From NCBI GenBank assembly GCA_003563895.1, contig PWTK01000089.1, forward strand, positions 1 to 51,698: DNA of 51,698 nucleotides. The letters run 5' to 3'. A program made the translations under genes and the position numbers. This document shows, piece by piece, positions 31,963 through 40,268 of this stretch. Each line of letters begins with the position of its first letter. Positions within the stretch are counted from its first letter, which is position 1. The notes under the pieces were generated by a model, which saw only the letters and a program-made list of their open reading frames with translations, had not been told where the DNA came from and searched no databases. The DNA comes from Syntrophomonadaceae bacterium. Its GTDB lineage: Bacteria > Bacillota > Dethiobacteria > DTU022 > UBA8154.

Positions 31963-32634
31963 ATGGAAACCGCAGCCGGTGTCGTAAAATTCATTCTCGA
32001 TAACAGCGGCCGCATCGCAGAATACGCCGGGAATCACTTTTCCCTGGTGCTGACCGTGCTGGCCTTTTCCCTGGTCTTATGGATTTCGGTAGGCCTCTTC
32101 ATCAGCAGGCACGACCGCCTGGCCGGCGGCGTGATCGGGCTGGCCAACGTGCTCTTTGTGATCCCGAGCATCTCCCTGTTCGGCCTCTTTGTCACCATTC
32201 CCCAGCTGGGCCTGGGCCGCAGCTCGGCCGCGCTGGCCCTTATCCTATACGCGATGATGCCGCTGGTGCGCAGCGTGTACCGCGGGGTGAAGTCGGTGGA
32301 CCGTTGGGTTATCGAGGCCGGCCGGGGGATGGGCATGTCGGAGATGCAGATCCTCTTCCAAATTCAAATCCCGATGGCCTGGCCGGTGGTTTTCGCCGGC
32401 ATCCGGGTCGCCGTGGTCATGATCACCGGCATGGCCACCGTGGCCACCTTTATCGGCGAGCGAAACCTCGGCCGCCTGATCCACCACGGCATCACCCGCG
32501 GCAACGCAGAGATGATCATCGCCGGCGCAGTGGTGGTCGCCTTGATGGCGCTGCTGCTGGATTATGCCATGGGACTGATTGAGAGGAAAGTCACTTCGCC
32601 CGGGCTGCGGCACGGGGACCGGGATTTGCAGTAA
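31963..32634 (+). CDS. opuCB: Osmoprotectant (quaternary amine) ABC transporter, permease 1
   Basis: A 223-residue permease of the OpuB/OpuC type with five or six hydrophobic segments. The coupling region EAGRGMGMSEMQILFQIQIPMAWPVVFAGIR is the conserved EAA loop that contacts the ATPase. First gene of a four-gene operon: permease, ATPase, permease, binding protein. AGGAGAAAAGGG precedes the ATG. The transported compound is a compatible solute such as glycine betaine, choline or carnitine; which one cannot be told. Whether it is OpuB or OpuC is arbitrary here. Confidence 0.88.
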   Translation: METAAGVVKFILDNSGRIAEYAGNHFSLVLTVLAFSLVLWISVGLFISRHDRLAGGVIGLANVLFVIPSISLFGLFVTIPQLGLGRSSAALALILYAMMPLVRSVYRGVKSVDRWVIEAGRGMGMSEMQILFQIQIPMAWPVVFAGIRVAVVMITGMATVATFIGERNLGRLIHHGITRGNAEMIIAGAVVVALMALLLDYAMGLIERKVTSPGLRHGDRDLQ

Positions 32635-32652
32635 AAGGAGCGTCATGACAAA

Positions 32653-33624
32653 TTGATTCAGCTGGAACGGGTCAAAAAGGTCTTTCCCAACACCGCCGTG
32701 CCGGCGGTGGACGAGCTCAGCTTTACCGTGGAACAGGGGAATGTCTGCGTGTTCGTCGGGCCGTCAGGCTGCGGCAAAACGACCATCATCAGGATGATCA
32801 ACCGCCTGGTGGAACCCACCAGCGGCAGCATCTTTATCGACGGGGAAAACATCCTGCAGGTGGACAGCGACCGGCTGCGGCGGCGCATCGGGTATGTGAT
32901 CCAGCAGGTCGGGCTGCTGCCCCACCGCACCATTGAACAGAACGTCGGCCTGGTGCCGCGGCTGCTCAACTGGCCGGAAGACCGAATCGCGCGGAGGGTC
33001 GCGGAGCTGCTGGAAATGGTCGGCCTGGACCCCGCAGAGGCGGCGCAGAAATACCCTTACCAGCTGAGCGGCGGCCAGATGCAGCGGGCAGGGGTGGCCC
33101 GGGCTCTGGCGGCAGATCCGCCGATCATGCTGATGGACGAGCCCTTCGGCGCGGTCGACCCCATTCTGCGGGGGCGGCTGCAGGATGAATTTTTGAGGCT
33201 GCAGCGGGAAGTGCAAAAGACCATCTGCTTTGTAACCCACGACATCAATGAAGCCCTTAAGATGGGCGATTACATCGTGGTACTGAACGCCGGAAAGCTG
33301 GTACAGAAGGGAACGCCCATGGAACTGCTCTCCAGCCCGGCCAACGATTTTGTGAAGGCGCTCATCGGCGACGACCGCGGCGTAAAGCTCCTGGATTTGA
33401 CGAGGGCGGAATCGCTGGTGGCAGACGGGTCAATAAAATCCCCCGCGGTAAAGGACTGCTCCTGCTTCATCGACGCCCTCCAGCCGGTAAAAATGGCCCT
33501 GGAACAGATGATGAAGCACGACACGGACAGCGTCGGCATCCGCCGCGGCGATGAGGTGATCGGCGCCCTCACGTGGGCGGAAATCAAGAAACACATTCAC
33601 AGGATCAGCGGTGATGAAGGATGA
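32653..33624 (+). CDS. opuCA: Osmoprotectant ABC transporter, ATP-binding protein
   Basis: A 323-residue ABC ATPase. Walker A is GPSGCGKT (residues 36-43), the signature is LSGGQMQRAGVARAL, Walker B is IMLMDEPFGAVDP, and the H-loop His sits in CFVTHDINEALKM. The C-terminal 70 residues (DALQPVKMALEQMMKHDTDS and after) form a single CBS-like half, whereas OpuCA normally carries two CBS motifs for ionic-strength sensing; the protein is about 50 residues shorter than Bacillus OpuCA. The TTG at 32653 is used because the nearby ATG at 32645 meets a stop after three codons. The stop overlaps the next ATG by 4 nt (ATGA). Confidence 0.9.
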   Translation: MIQLERVKKVFPNTAVPAVDELSFTVEQGNVCVFVGPSGCGKTTIIRMINRLVEPTSGSIFIDGENILQVDSDRLRRRIGYVIQQVGLLPHRTIEQNVGLVPRLLNWPEDRIARRVAELLEMVGLDPAEAAQKYPYQLSGGQMQRAGVARALAADPPIMLMDEPFGAVDPILRGRLQDEFLRLQREVQKTICFVTHDINEALKMGDYIVVLNAGKLVQKGTPMELLSSPANDFVKALIGDDRGVKLLDLTRAESLVADGSIKSPAVKDCSCFIDALQPVKMALEQMMKHDTDSVGIRRGDEVIGALTWAEIKKHIHRISGDEG

Positions 33625-34265
33625 ACTTTGGACTGGACCGGTTTATCGAAGCCATGCTCTACCGATCTCCCCCATATATCCTGGAGCACGTCCAGCTGGT
33701 TTTAATCCCGCTGGGAATCGCCGCCGCCATCGCATTTCCGGCGGGGGTTTTGCTGACCCGCCCCCGCTTCCGGCGCTATACCGGCCGGGTGATGAGCGTC
33801 TTTAACGCCGGGCAGACCATCCCCCCGCTGGCCGTGATCGCCCTTTTCTTCCCTTTCCTGGGCCTGGGCTACCGGCCGGCGCTGATCGCGCTGACCCTCT
33901 ATGCCCTGCTGCCCATCGCCCGCAACACCCTGGCCGGCCTGGCCGGGGTGCCGTTCGAAGTGAAAGAGGCGGCTCGCGGCATGGGGATGACCGGCTGGCA
34001 GGTCCTGACCCAGGTGGAAGTCCCCCTGAGCCTGCCGGTGGTCATCTCCGGGCTGAAAACCTCGGCCGTGCTCACCGCCGGCACGGCCGCACTGGCGGCC
34101 CTGGTCGGGGGGAAGGGGATGGGGGCGGTGATCTTTGCGGGCATAAACTTTTTCCGGGTGGAGCTGATCCTGGCCGGCACCCTCTACATCGGGATCATGG
34201 CCCTCTGCCTGGACCGTCTGCTTTCTTTTTTCGAAAGCCGCATCACCCCTTCGCACATGAAATAA
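33621..34265 (+). CDS. opuCD: Osmoprotectant ABC transporter, permease 2
   Basis: A 214-residue permease, paralogue of the first one. It has about five hydrophobic segments and the EAA-type loop EVKEAARGMGMTGWQVLTQVEVPLSLPVV. Its ATG overlaps the ATPase stop codon, so translation is coupled. Together with the first permease it should form a heterodimeric channel. The C-terminus ends in a short basic tail. Confidence 0.88.
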   Translation: MNFGLDRFIEAMLYRSPPYILEHVQLVLIPLGIAAAIAFPAGVLLTRPRFRRYTGRVMSVFNAGQTIPPLAVIALFFPFLGLGYRPALIALTLYALLPIARNTLAGLAGVPFEVKEAARGMGMTGWQVLTQVEVPLSLPVVISGLKTSAVLTAGTAALAALVGGKGMGAVIFAGINFFRVELILAGTLYIGIMALCLDRLLSFFESRITPSHMK

Positions 34266-34410
34266 GGGGGGCGTGCTAACATAGAAAGCATAGAAAGAGC
34301 TTCAAGGAGGTGAAAGTGGACGTGCAGCCCCGCCTTCCCGGGGGAGGCCTCTTGCCTGGGCTGCCCCGAGGAACAGCGCAATCCATCTATATTCAGGGAG
34401 GGGAAAATCA

Positions 34411-35388
34411 ATGAAACGTTACATCATGCACGCTGTCGCCCTGGCGGCCATCCTGCTGCTGGCCTTTGCGGCCGGCTGCCAGCCAAATGGCGCGCCTGAA
34501 GAAGAAGCGGTCGGCGAAGCGCCGGAAGGCCCCATGAGGCTGGCGACCCCCGCCGAGTGGACCGAGCGGGCTGACGGCCTGCCCAACTTTGAAGCCCATT
34601 ACGGGTTTGAGTATCCCCGGAACGAGCTGGTCATCGTGGAGCTGGGGTTGGCTTACCAGGCGGTCGGGACCGGCCAGGCGGAAGTGGGCATCGGCGATGC
34701 CACGGAAGGGCGCATCGCCCAGTACAACCTGGTGGTCCTGGAGGACGACAAGCAGTTCTTCCCCGCGTACAACCCGGCACCGGTGGTGCGCCAGGAAATC
34801 CTGGATACTTACCCGGAAATCGCGGACATCATGGAAGAGCTCTCCGTGCTGCTGGAGCTGGAAACACTAACGCTGCTGAACAAAGAGGTGGCGGTGGAGA
34901 ACCGCCAGCCGGAAGATGTGGCGTGGGATTTTCTGGTTGAGCAGGGCCTGATCTCCGGAGATGAACCGCAGCCCGACCCGGCAAAAGACACTCCGGTCGT
35001 GGTGAGCGGCAAGACCTTTGCCGAGGCGCTGACGCTCGGCTACCTCACCGTCTACCTGCTGGAAGACCGGGGCTTCACCGTGGTGGACGAGGTTGGCCTG
35101 GCCGAGGTGGCCCTGATCCGTCCGGCGCTGGAGTCGGGCGAAATCGACATTTACTGGGAATATACCGGGACCGGCCTGATGAACGTGATGGGCCACGACG
35201 AGGTGGTCACCGATCCCCAACGCTGCTACGAGCTCATCAGGGATTGGGACCTGGAAAACAACGACCTGGTTTGGCTGGATTACGCCCCGGCCAACAACAC
35301 CTTTGTCCTGTTCATCTCCCCGGAGGTCTACGAGGAAAAGGGCTGGACCCGGATATCGGACCTGGCCGCCTATTTCCAGGGAAGCTGA
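34411..35388 (+). CDS. opuCC: Osmoprotectant-binding lipoprotein, circularly permuted OpuCC type
   Basis: A 325-residue solute-binding lipoprotein: signal peptide, lipobox AAGC with Cys23, acidic linker, then two binding-protein halves. Residues about 42-181 (FEAHYGFEYPR.., TEGRIAQYNLVVLEDDKQFF, APVVRQEILDTYPE, NKEVAVENRQPEDVAWDFL) correspond to the C-terminal half of ordinary OpuCC, while residues 194-325 (VVSGKTFAEALTLGYLTVYLL.., SGEIDIYWEYTGTGL, LVWLDYAPANNTF, ISDLAAY) correspond to its N-terminal half. The order is thus swapped, with linker 182-193 at the joint. It captures a quaternary amine outside the membrane for the three upstream genes. The ATG follows GGGAGGGG. A 145-bp spacer separates it from the permease. 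Confidence 0.88.
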   Translation: MKRYIMHAVALAAILLLAFAAGCQPNGAPEEEAVGEAPEGPMRLATPAEWTERADGLPNFEAHYGFEYPRNELVIVELGLAYQAVGTGQAEVGIGDATEGRIAQYNLVVLEDDKQFFPAYNPAPVVRQEILDTYPEIADIMEELSVLLELETLTLLNKEVAVENRQPEDVAWDFLVEQGLISGDEPQPDPAKDTPVVVSGKTFAEALTLGYLTVYLLEDRGFTVVDEVGLAEVALIRPALESGEIDIYWEYTGTGLMNVMGHDEVVTDPQRCYELIRDWDLENNDLVWLDYAPANNTFVLFISPEVYEEKGWTRISDLAAYFQGS

Positions 35389-35529
35389 CCCGATAGAAGA
35401 CGGGTCGTAGCGGGATCCATCCTTTTGCCGTTTTACCCTGCATCCGGCTGCCGCCCAACACAGGACGGCAGGGGTGAAAAAACATTCCTGTCATGCGCTG
35501 CCCTTCGGAAACAATCAACCTTTCAGGCA

Positions 35530-36591
35530 TCACTTTTCCGCCGCCGCAAGGTCTCCTCGGAAAGCGCGGGGCGACAGGCCCAGCTTCACAAACACGGCCG
35601 GCGCCAGGAAAGTGATCCAGAAACCGCCTAAAGCGAAGCGTAAAATGAAAAGAGGCAGCGGGTGCGGGGGAAGCAGGCCGCCCAGGCCTGCGACAATGGC
35701 AAGGAGCCCCCCCAGCCCGAGGGCGATTTTCAGCAATTGCTTCGACCATGCGGCCTTCGGCTCATGGTTGATGAATCGCTCCTCCAGCGCATAGCCGGGA
35801 GCAGCCCCGGCCAAAAGACCAAAAATCACAGGAACCTGGCTCCCTGTAAGCGTAAAGGCCAAAAACAACGGTATACCGGCACCCAACACTACCTGCAAAG
35901 GCAGGAGCCATGACAGCGCCGCATTCGGTTCGGCGCTGTTTTTTTCTACAAAAGGCCGCTTTCCCCACCAGAATATAAATGCCAGAAAGAGAAAGCCGAA
36001 CACCCACCCGCCCATTATGTCGCGAGCAAAGTGGTAGCCGAGGATCATCCGGGATAAGCCCACCATGGCAATCACAACCGCCGTCCATATCCAGAACGCC
36101 CTGCTTTTCACCATCACCGCCAGGTACCCCCAAAACGCGATGGTCATCAGCGTATGTCCGCTGGGAAAGGAATGGCTGGCGGGAAGATCCACCCCCTCCA
36201 CGGCAGGCCTTGCCAGGGCAAAAAAATCCTTTAAGGCGTGCGTCCAGGCCCCCGAGAGAAGCAGCACCGCGGCCGTCCAAAAACCCAGTTTTTTATCGAA
36301 GCACCACAGCAAAACGGGCAGGGCCAGCAGGTAAAACTCATTATCCCCCAGGAAGGTGAAGGACTGGAAAAAAACCTCCACCGCCGGCCTTTCGCTCTGA
36401 AACGACACCAGGGATTCGATGGCTCCCTGGCTCCCCAGAGGCTCCCAGAAAATGATGAGCAGGGCGGCGCTCGCAGCGGTCAGAATCCAGCAAAAACTGC
36501 GCCAGAACCGCTCGGCTTCCCGCCGGTATGAAAAGTGCTGCCCGGAACGGCCGAAGCTCAACAAGGGACCACCTTCCTCGTTCTTTGACAT
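35530..36591 (-). CDS. PAP2-family membrane phosphatase
   Basis: An integral membrane protein with about eight hydrophobic segments and the acid-phosphatase signature of the PAP2 group: KDFFALARP, SFPSGHT, and SRMILGYHFARD, which together supply the catalytic His and Asp and the phosphate-binding Arg. It should dephosphorylate a lipid phosphate such as undecaprenyl pyrophosphate or phosphatidate; the long C-terminal membrane region beyond the PAP2 core is unusual for short family members but common in the DUF-type fusions of Clostridia. The ATG at 36591 has no ribosome site; TTG codons at 36564 and 36561, after GGAAGGTGG, are likelier starts. Confidence 0.85.
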   Translation of the reverse strand: MSKNEEGGPLLSFGRSGQHFSYRREAERFWRSFCWILTAASAALLIIFWEPLGSQGAIESLVSFQSERPAVEVFFQSFTFLGDNEFYLLALPVLLWCFDKKLGFWTAAVLLLSGAWTHALKDFFALARPAVEGVDLPASHSFPSGHTLMTIAFWGYLAVMVKSRAFWIWTAVVIAMVGLSRMILGYHFARDIMGGWVFGFLFLAFIFWWGKRPFVEKNSAEPNAALSWLLPLQVVLGAGIPLFLAFTLTGSQVPVIFGLLAGAAPGYALEERFINHEPKAAWSKQLLKIALGLGGLLAIVAGLGGLLPPHPLPLFILRFALGGFWITFLAPAVFVKLGLSPRAFRGDLAAAEK

Positions 36592-36639
36592 CGAGAACAG
36601 TATAACATCAAACCCCGGCCAAGAAAAGATGTCTAAAAC

Positions 36640-36965
36640 ATGTCTAGGGGAAACGTGTTTAGGGGACGGTTCTCTGTCACCTTTTGGGATTTCCTGGCAA
36701 AACGTGTCGAGGGGACGGTTCTCCTGTCACCAAACGAGAAGTAAAAAGAAGACCTCCTCTACGTCAAACCTTCACAGGTTAGAGGAAAGGGGGTGCCCGG
36801 GCAGCAGAGACGACCAGATTAATGCCCTCCCCCGTCCACAGCCCCTTCTAAACGTGTCGAGGGGACGGTTCTCCATCCACCAAACGTGTGAGATGGCGGT
36901 TTTCCTGTCATCATAGTGCCCTTTCCTGCGTGTCGAGGGGACGGTTCCCTTGTCACCATAGTGGC
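36640..36965. repeat. Cluster of family-B repeats
   Basis: The unit CGTGTCGAGGGGACGG followed by TTCTCCTGTCACC recurs at least four times (near 36650, 36705, 36855 and 36930), with variants such as CCTTGTCACC. It fills most of the 430-bp gap between the PAP2 gene and rnpB. No open frame of its own. Confidence 0.82.
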
Positions 36966-37021
36966 CCCTTCCTGTACACAAGGAAGCCGCACCTTGAGTG
37001 CGGCATCAAAACATGCGGGAT

Positions 37022-37388
37022 GGGCATGAGCAAACCTGTAAGCCGAGTTCTGTAGTCCCGAAAGGGACGGCAGCCATCTATCTTGGACGCCAGTTGCCTG
37101 ACGCCTCCAGCGACTTCTACCCGAAGGGTCGGCGGGCCGCCTCATCCCCCTCCTATTCAGTCTTGCACCGGGTGGGGTTTACCTAGCCAGCCGGTCGCCC
37201 AGCTGCTGGTGCGCTCTTACCGCACCGTTGCACCCTTACCCTTTTCCCGTAGAAAAGGGCGGTTTCTTTCTGTGGCACTTTCCTTAGGGTCGCCCCCACT
37301 GGGCGTTACCCAGCACCCTGCCCTGTGGTGCTCGGACTTTCCTCGAGGATGCCGAACATCCCCGCAGCTGCCCGGTTTACTCATGCCC
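37022..37388 (-). ncRNA. rnpB: RNase P RNA (bacterial class A)
   Basis: The catalytic RNA of ribonuclease P, which trims tRNA 5' ends. On the minus strand the 5' part reads GGGCATGAGTAAACCGGGCA, then GAGGAAAGTCCGAGC (universal CRI block), and the 3' part ends with AACTCGGCTTACAGG and TTTGCTCATGCCC. The two ends pair to form helix P1 (GGGCATGAG..CTCATGCCC), which sets the boundaries. The presence of conserved A-type elements and the total length of about 370 nt fit class A. A consensus promoter lies 60-85 bp upstream. Confidence 0.95.
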
Positions 37389-37446
37389 TATCAGCATGTT
37401 CCGTGATCAGTCCTGAGCCGTATTCTTTTTTCCTTCCCGCATGGAT

Positions 37447-37475
37447 AGTTTACCATACAAAGCACTCTGTGTCAA
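37447..37475 (-). promoter_or_regulatory. Sigma-A promoter of rnpB
   Basis: Minus strand TTGACA (37470-37475), 17-bp spacer, TAAACT (37447-37452). Transcription would start about 50 nt before the mature RNA end. Confidence 0.75.
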
Positions 37476-37650
37476 AAAGCGCGCATAGCGCCAGGGGGCC
37501 ATAGGACGGCTTTAGTACGGCTGCAGGCAGATACCGTCGGCATCCCCTTCAGCTTTTTCTGCAGGATGGGAAGGAAATAATATGAAGCGCAGCGAAAGAT
37601 CTTTTATGATCTCTTACAAAATAACGATGATATATCGGCCGCAAGCCCTG

Positions 37651-37740
37651 CGCATAAACGAAACACACGGGCCATCGCAGCGCACAAACGAAGCGCGCGG
37701 ATGACCGCAGCGGAGCAGCGGGGCACACGAACGATCGCAA
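37651..37740. repeat. Three degenerate 30-bp tandem units
   Basis: The stretch divides in exact 30-bp phase. Units 1 and 2 share CGCA-AAACGAA and end CGCAG; 22 of 30 positions are identical. Unit 3 shares only the last third (ACACGAACGATCGCAA). Confidence 0.55.
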
Positions 37741-37907
37741 ATTTTGCCCATACCCCCTGCCTGTCCCCTCTATGTCCCCCGCATGTACCCTGCCAGGCGC
37801 CGCGCCCCACCGGTCCCATCGGTGCGCATCGGCAGGCCGGATTTGCGGGCATTTAAAGCGCAATCGGGACTGGAAGAGCTCCCTGAGCGTCCGAGGAGGA
37901 AAGACTA

Positions 37908-39170
37908 TTGGAAGAAGTTGTGGGCATCGTAGTGGAATACAACCCCTTACATAACGGCCATCTCTACCACCTGGAGAAAACGAGGGAGCTGGTGCCGGGG
38001 GCTTCCATCGTTTGTGTCATGAGCGGCAACTGGACCCAAAGGGGCGAGCCGGCCATTATCAGCAAATGGGCGCGGGCTCGGGCGGCGCTCTACGCCGGTG
38101 TAGACATGGTGCTGGAGCTCCCCGTGGTGTTCTCCCTGCAGAGCGCCGAAGGGTTTGCCAGCGGGGCCGTACGGACCCTGGCCGCTACAGGCGTGCTCGA
38201 TACCCTCTGCTTTGGCAGCGAAGCCGGAGACATCGTCCCGCTCCAGGAAGCGGCAGAATATCTCGATTCGCCTCCGCCGCAGCTGCGTGAAGAGCTCTAC
38301 AAGGCCCTCAAAAAAGGGCTTTCTTACCCGGCGGCCCTTCACCTGGCGCTGCAGACGGTGGCCCGTTCCGGCAGCGCGCTGCCGTTCTCCCCGTCTTACG
38401 CGGAAAACATTTTTACCCCCAACAACATCCTGGCGCTCGAATACTTGAAAGCTTTGAAGCGGATCCCCTACCCCATTACGCCGTTAACCATCAGGCGCGA
38501 AGGCGCTCAATTCCACGATGAAAAGTGGAAAGGCAATATTGCCAGCGCCACCGCCGTCAGAAAGGCCATCCTGGAAAAAAGCCTCCCGGCCGTGCAGAAG
38601 GTCGTCCCGCCGTACTCCCTCGAAATCATGGCAGAGGAGTTTGAAGCCGGCAGAGGACCCGTGACCAGCGCTTCGTATGAAAAGATGATCCTCTCCCTGA
38701 TCCGGCGTTTTTCGACCGAAGAAATCGCCGAAACACCGGAAGTAATTGAAGGTATGGAATACCGCATCAAAAGGAGCGGCATCAAGGAAAACCTGGAGGC
38801 GCTGCTCAGAAGCCTTAAAACGAAACGCTATACCCGAACCCGGCTGCAGCGGATCATGTTCTACCTGCTCCTGTCCCTGAAGAAGAAAGACCTGGAATAC
38901 TATAACCGGGCCGGCCCTCATTACCTGCGGGTGCTCGGCTTCACCGACAGGGGCGAAAAACTGCTGAAAAAGTTTAAGAAACAGGGATCGCTGCCCATTG
39001 TAACCAGGCCTGCCCCGTATTTGAAAGACTCGCTCTCACCCCCCGGAGGGGTCAGGATGATGGAAAGCGAAATTCTCGCCACTGACCTTTACGTGCTCGG
39101 CTTTCCGGGAGGAAACACCGGCCGGGGCGGGGAAGATTTCCAGCAGCCGGTGATAAAAGTGGAAAGATGA
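37908..39170 (+). CDS. tmcAL: tRNA(Met) cytidine acetate ligase
   Basis: A 420-residue homologue of Bacillus YlbM/TmcAL, which activates acetate with ATP and acetylates the wobble cytidine of elongator tRNA-Met. The nucleotidyltransferase motif HxGH is NPLHNGHLYHL (residues 12-22), followed by CVMSGNWTQRGEPAIISKWARA. Other family blocks are PFSPSYAENIFTPNNILALEY and the C-terminal YYNRAGPHYLRVLGF. Length is normal. The TTG start follows GAGGAAAG. In Bacillus it sits beside ylbL and ylbK, which lie 1.1 to 4.2 kb away here on the opposite strand. Confidence 0.92.
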   Translation: MEEVVGIVVEYNPLHNGHLYHLEKTRELVPGASIVCVMSGNWTQRGEPAIISKWARARAALYAGVDMVLELPVVFSLQSAEGFASGAVRTLAATGVLDTLCFGSEAGDIVPLQEAAEYLDSPPPQLREELYKALKKGLSYPAALHLALQTVARSGSALPFSPSYAENIFTPNNILALEYLKALKRIPYPITPLTIRREGAQFHDEKWKGNIASATAVRKAILEKSLPAVQKVVPPYSLEIMAEEFEAGRGPVTSASYEKMILSLIRRFSTEEIAETPEVIEGMEYRIKRSGIKENLEALLRSLKTKRYTRTRLQRIMFYLLLSLKKKDLEYYNRAGPHYLRVLGFTDRGEKLLKKFKKQGSLPIVTRPAPYLKDSLSPPGGVRMMESEILATDLYVLGFPGGNTGRGGEDFQQPVIKVER

Positions 39171-39393
39171 GAACTGCAGCCGGGGCGGCAGGGGAAGCCT
39201 CATTATTCCTCACCCCCCTCATCCCTCCAATTCTCCCGGCACTGCATTTTACCCTGCCATTCTGCCCGCAACCCTCTCTCAGCCCTCCCCGCAGTCCCCC
39301 GCGCCATGCTCACTCCAATCCTCCCCGCAGTTCTTCCGCAATTCTTCCGCAGAAGAACCTGCGCCGAACAGGCAAATACGGCCGGCACATCAT

Positions 39394-39426
39394 AAAAAGG
39401 CCCCTTCCTTTGGTAGAAAGGGGCCT
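39394..39426 (-). terminator. Intrinsic terminator of the GNAT gene
   Basis: A 9-bp stem AGGCCCCTT/AAGGGGCCT (10-nt loop) followed on the minus strand by five T, about 55 bp past the GNAT stop. The remainder of the 39171-39481 gap is pyrimidine-rich, with no gene. Confidence 0.75.
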
Positions 39427-39481
39427 CCCCATTGAAAAGGGGACAAATACTTGATTATTCGCTGCAGAGCTGCCGGATTGG

Positions 39482-40057
39482 TTATCTCTCATGCTGCTTT
39501 TTTGAGTGGGAGAATTCATATACCGGGGTTTCAACCTGGTAAAAAGTGTCTACTTTCTCGCTGTCCAGGACCATGCATATCCAGGTCCCATCGTCATCAA
39601 AATATTCAAAGCCGTGGTTTTGATAGAGCTTTATGGCTTCTTTGTTGTTTCCTCCGACCTCTAGACCGATCTTTTTTCGGCCATGCTTATTTAATATATT
39701 GATCAACAGTCTCAGCAGTTTTTTGCCGAGACCGTGTCCCCTCGCTCTTGGGGAAACAACAAGCTCCATTACTTCTCCCACCGGTTCGCTGTCGAACATT
39801 TTCCAGTTCAAGTCCTCTACGGCAAAACCCATTACCTCGTCATCTACCGTGGCGACCAGGAAGCCTTCCGGCCTCATTCTCTCCAACCTGTTGAAGTAGC
39901 TCTCTACGCAACGGTCGCCTCTTTCCGCATACTGCGGGTACCTGGAATACGCTTCTTCGTAAACGGCCTGAAGCTCTTCCTTGATTTCTTCAGGCTTTCT
40001 CCTGGTAATAATACACTTACCAGGGTCTGCGGGACTGTCTTCGTCAGTTCCCATCAT
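39482..40057 (-). CDS. GNAT-family N-acetyltransferase
   Basis: A 191-residue single GNAT domain. The acetyl-CoA site is LVVSPRARGHGLGKKLLRLL (motif A) followed by a helix and ENHG-like terminal block (KLYQNHGFEYFDDDGTWICMVL). The N-terminal 40 residues are charged and might contact the substrate, which is unknown. The ATG at 40057 is chosen over a TTG at 40069 that abuts GGAGGA. It interrupts the tmcAL to ylbL order known from Bacillus. Confidence 0.85.
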   Translation of the reverse strand: MMGTDEDSPADPGKCIITRRKPEEIKEELQAVYEEAYSRYPQYAERGDRCVESYFNRLERMRPEGFLVATVDDEVMGFAVEDLNWKMFDSEPVGEVMELVVSPRARGHGLGKKLLRLLINILNKHGRKKIGLEVGGNNKEAIKLYQNHGFEYFDDDGTWICMVLDSEKVDTFYQVETPVYEFSHSKKQHER

Positions 40058-40268
40058 AATTAATAACAATCCTCCATCTTGTAGTATTAATTCATTTAAT
40101 AATGATGAATGGCTGTGCTTCTTTTAAAACTACACCCTTCGAACATTAGACAAAATCATGGGAGCATAACAACTCTTCGTCAGCTTTTACGATACTCATC
40201 CACCTCCATTGGTCTCCCTTGATTTGATCTGTTCGCAATGTATATTTTACACCTTTTTCGCCCATTTT

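Larger units (their letters stand above)
37389..37907. other. Gap between rnpB and tmcAL
   Basis: Holds the rnpB promoter, a family-A end fragment (GCAGCGAAAGATC at about 37592) and a degenerate 30-bp tandem array at 37651-37740. No convincing gene; GC-rich right half is without ribosome sites until the tmcAL start. Confidence 0.5.

Noticed and set aside
37651-37740. CRISPR array
   Set aside because: The 30-bp periodicity is gapless and degenerate; there are no spacers and no cas genes.
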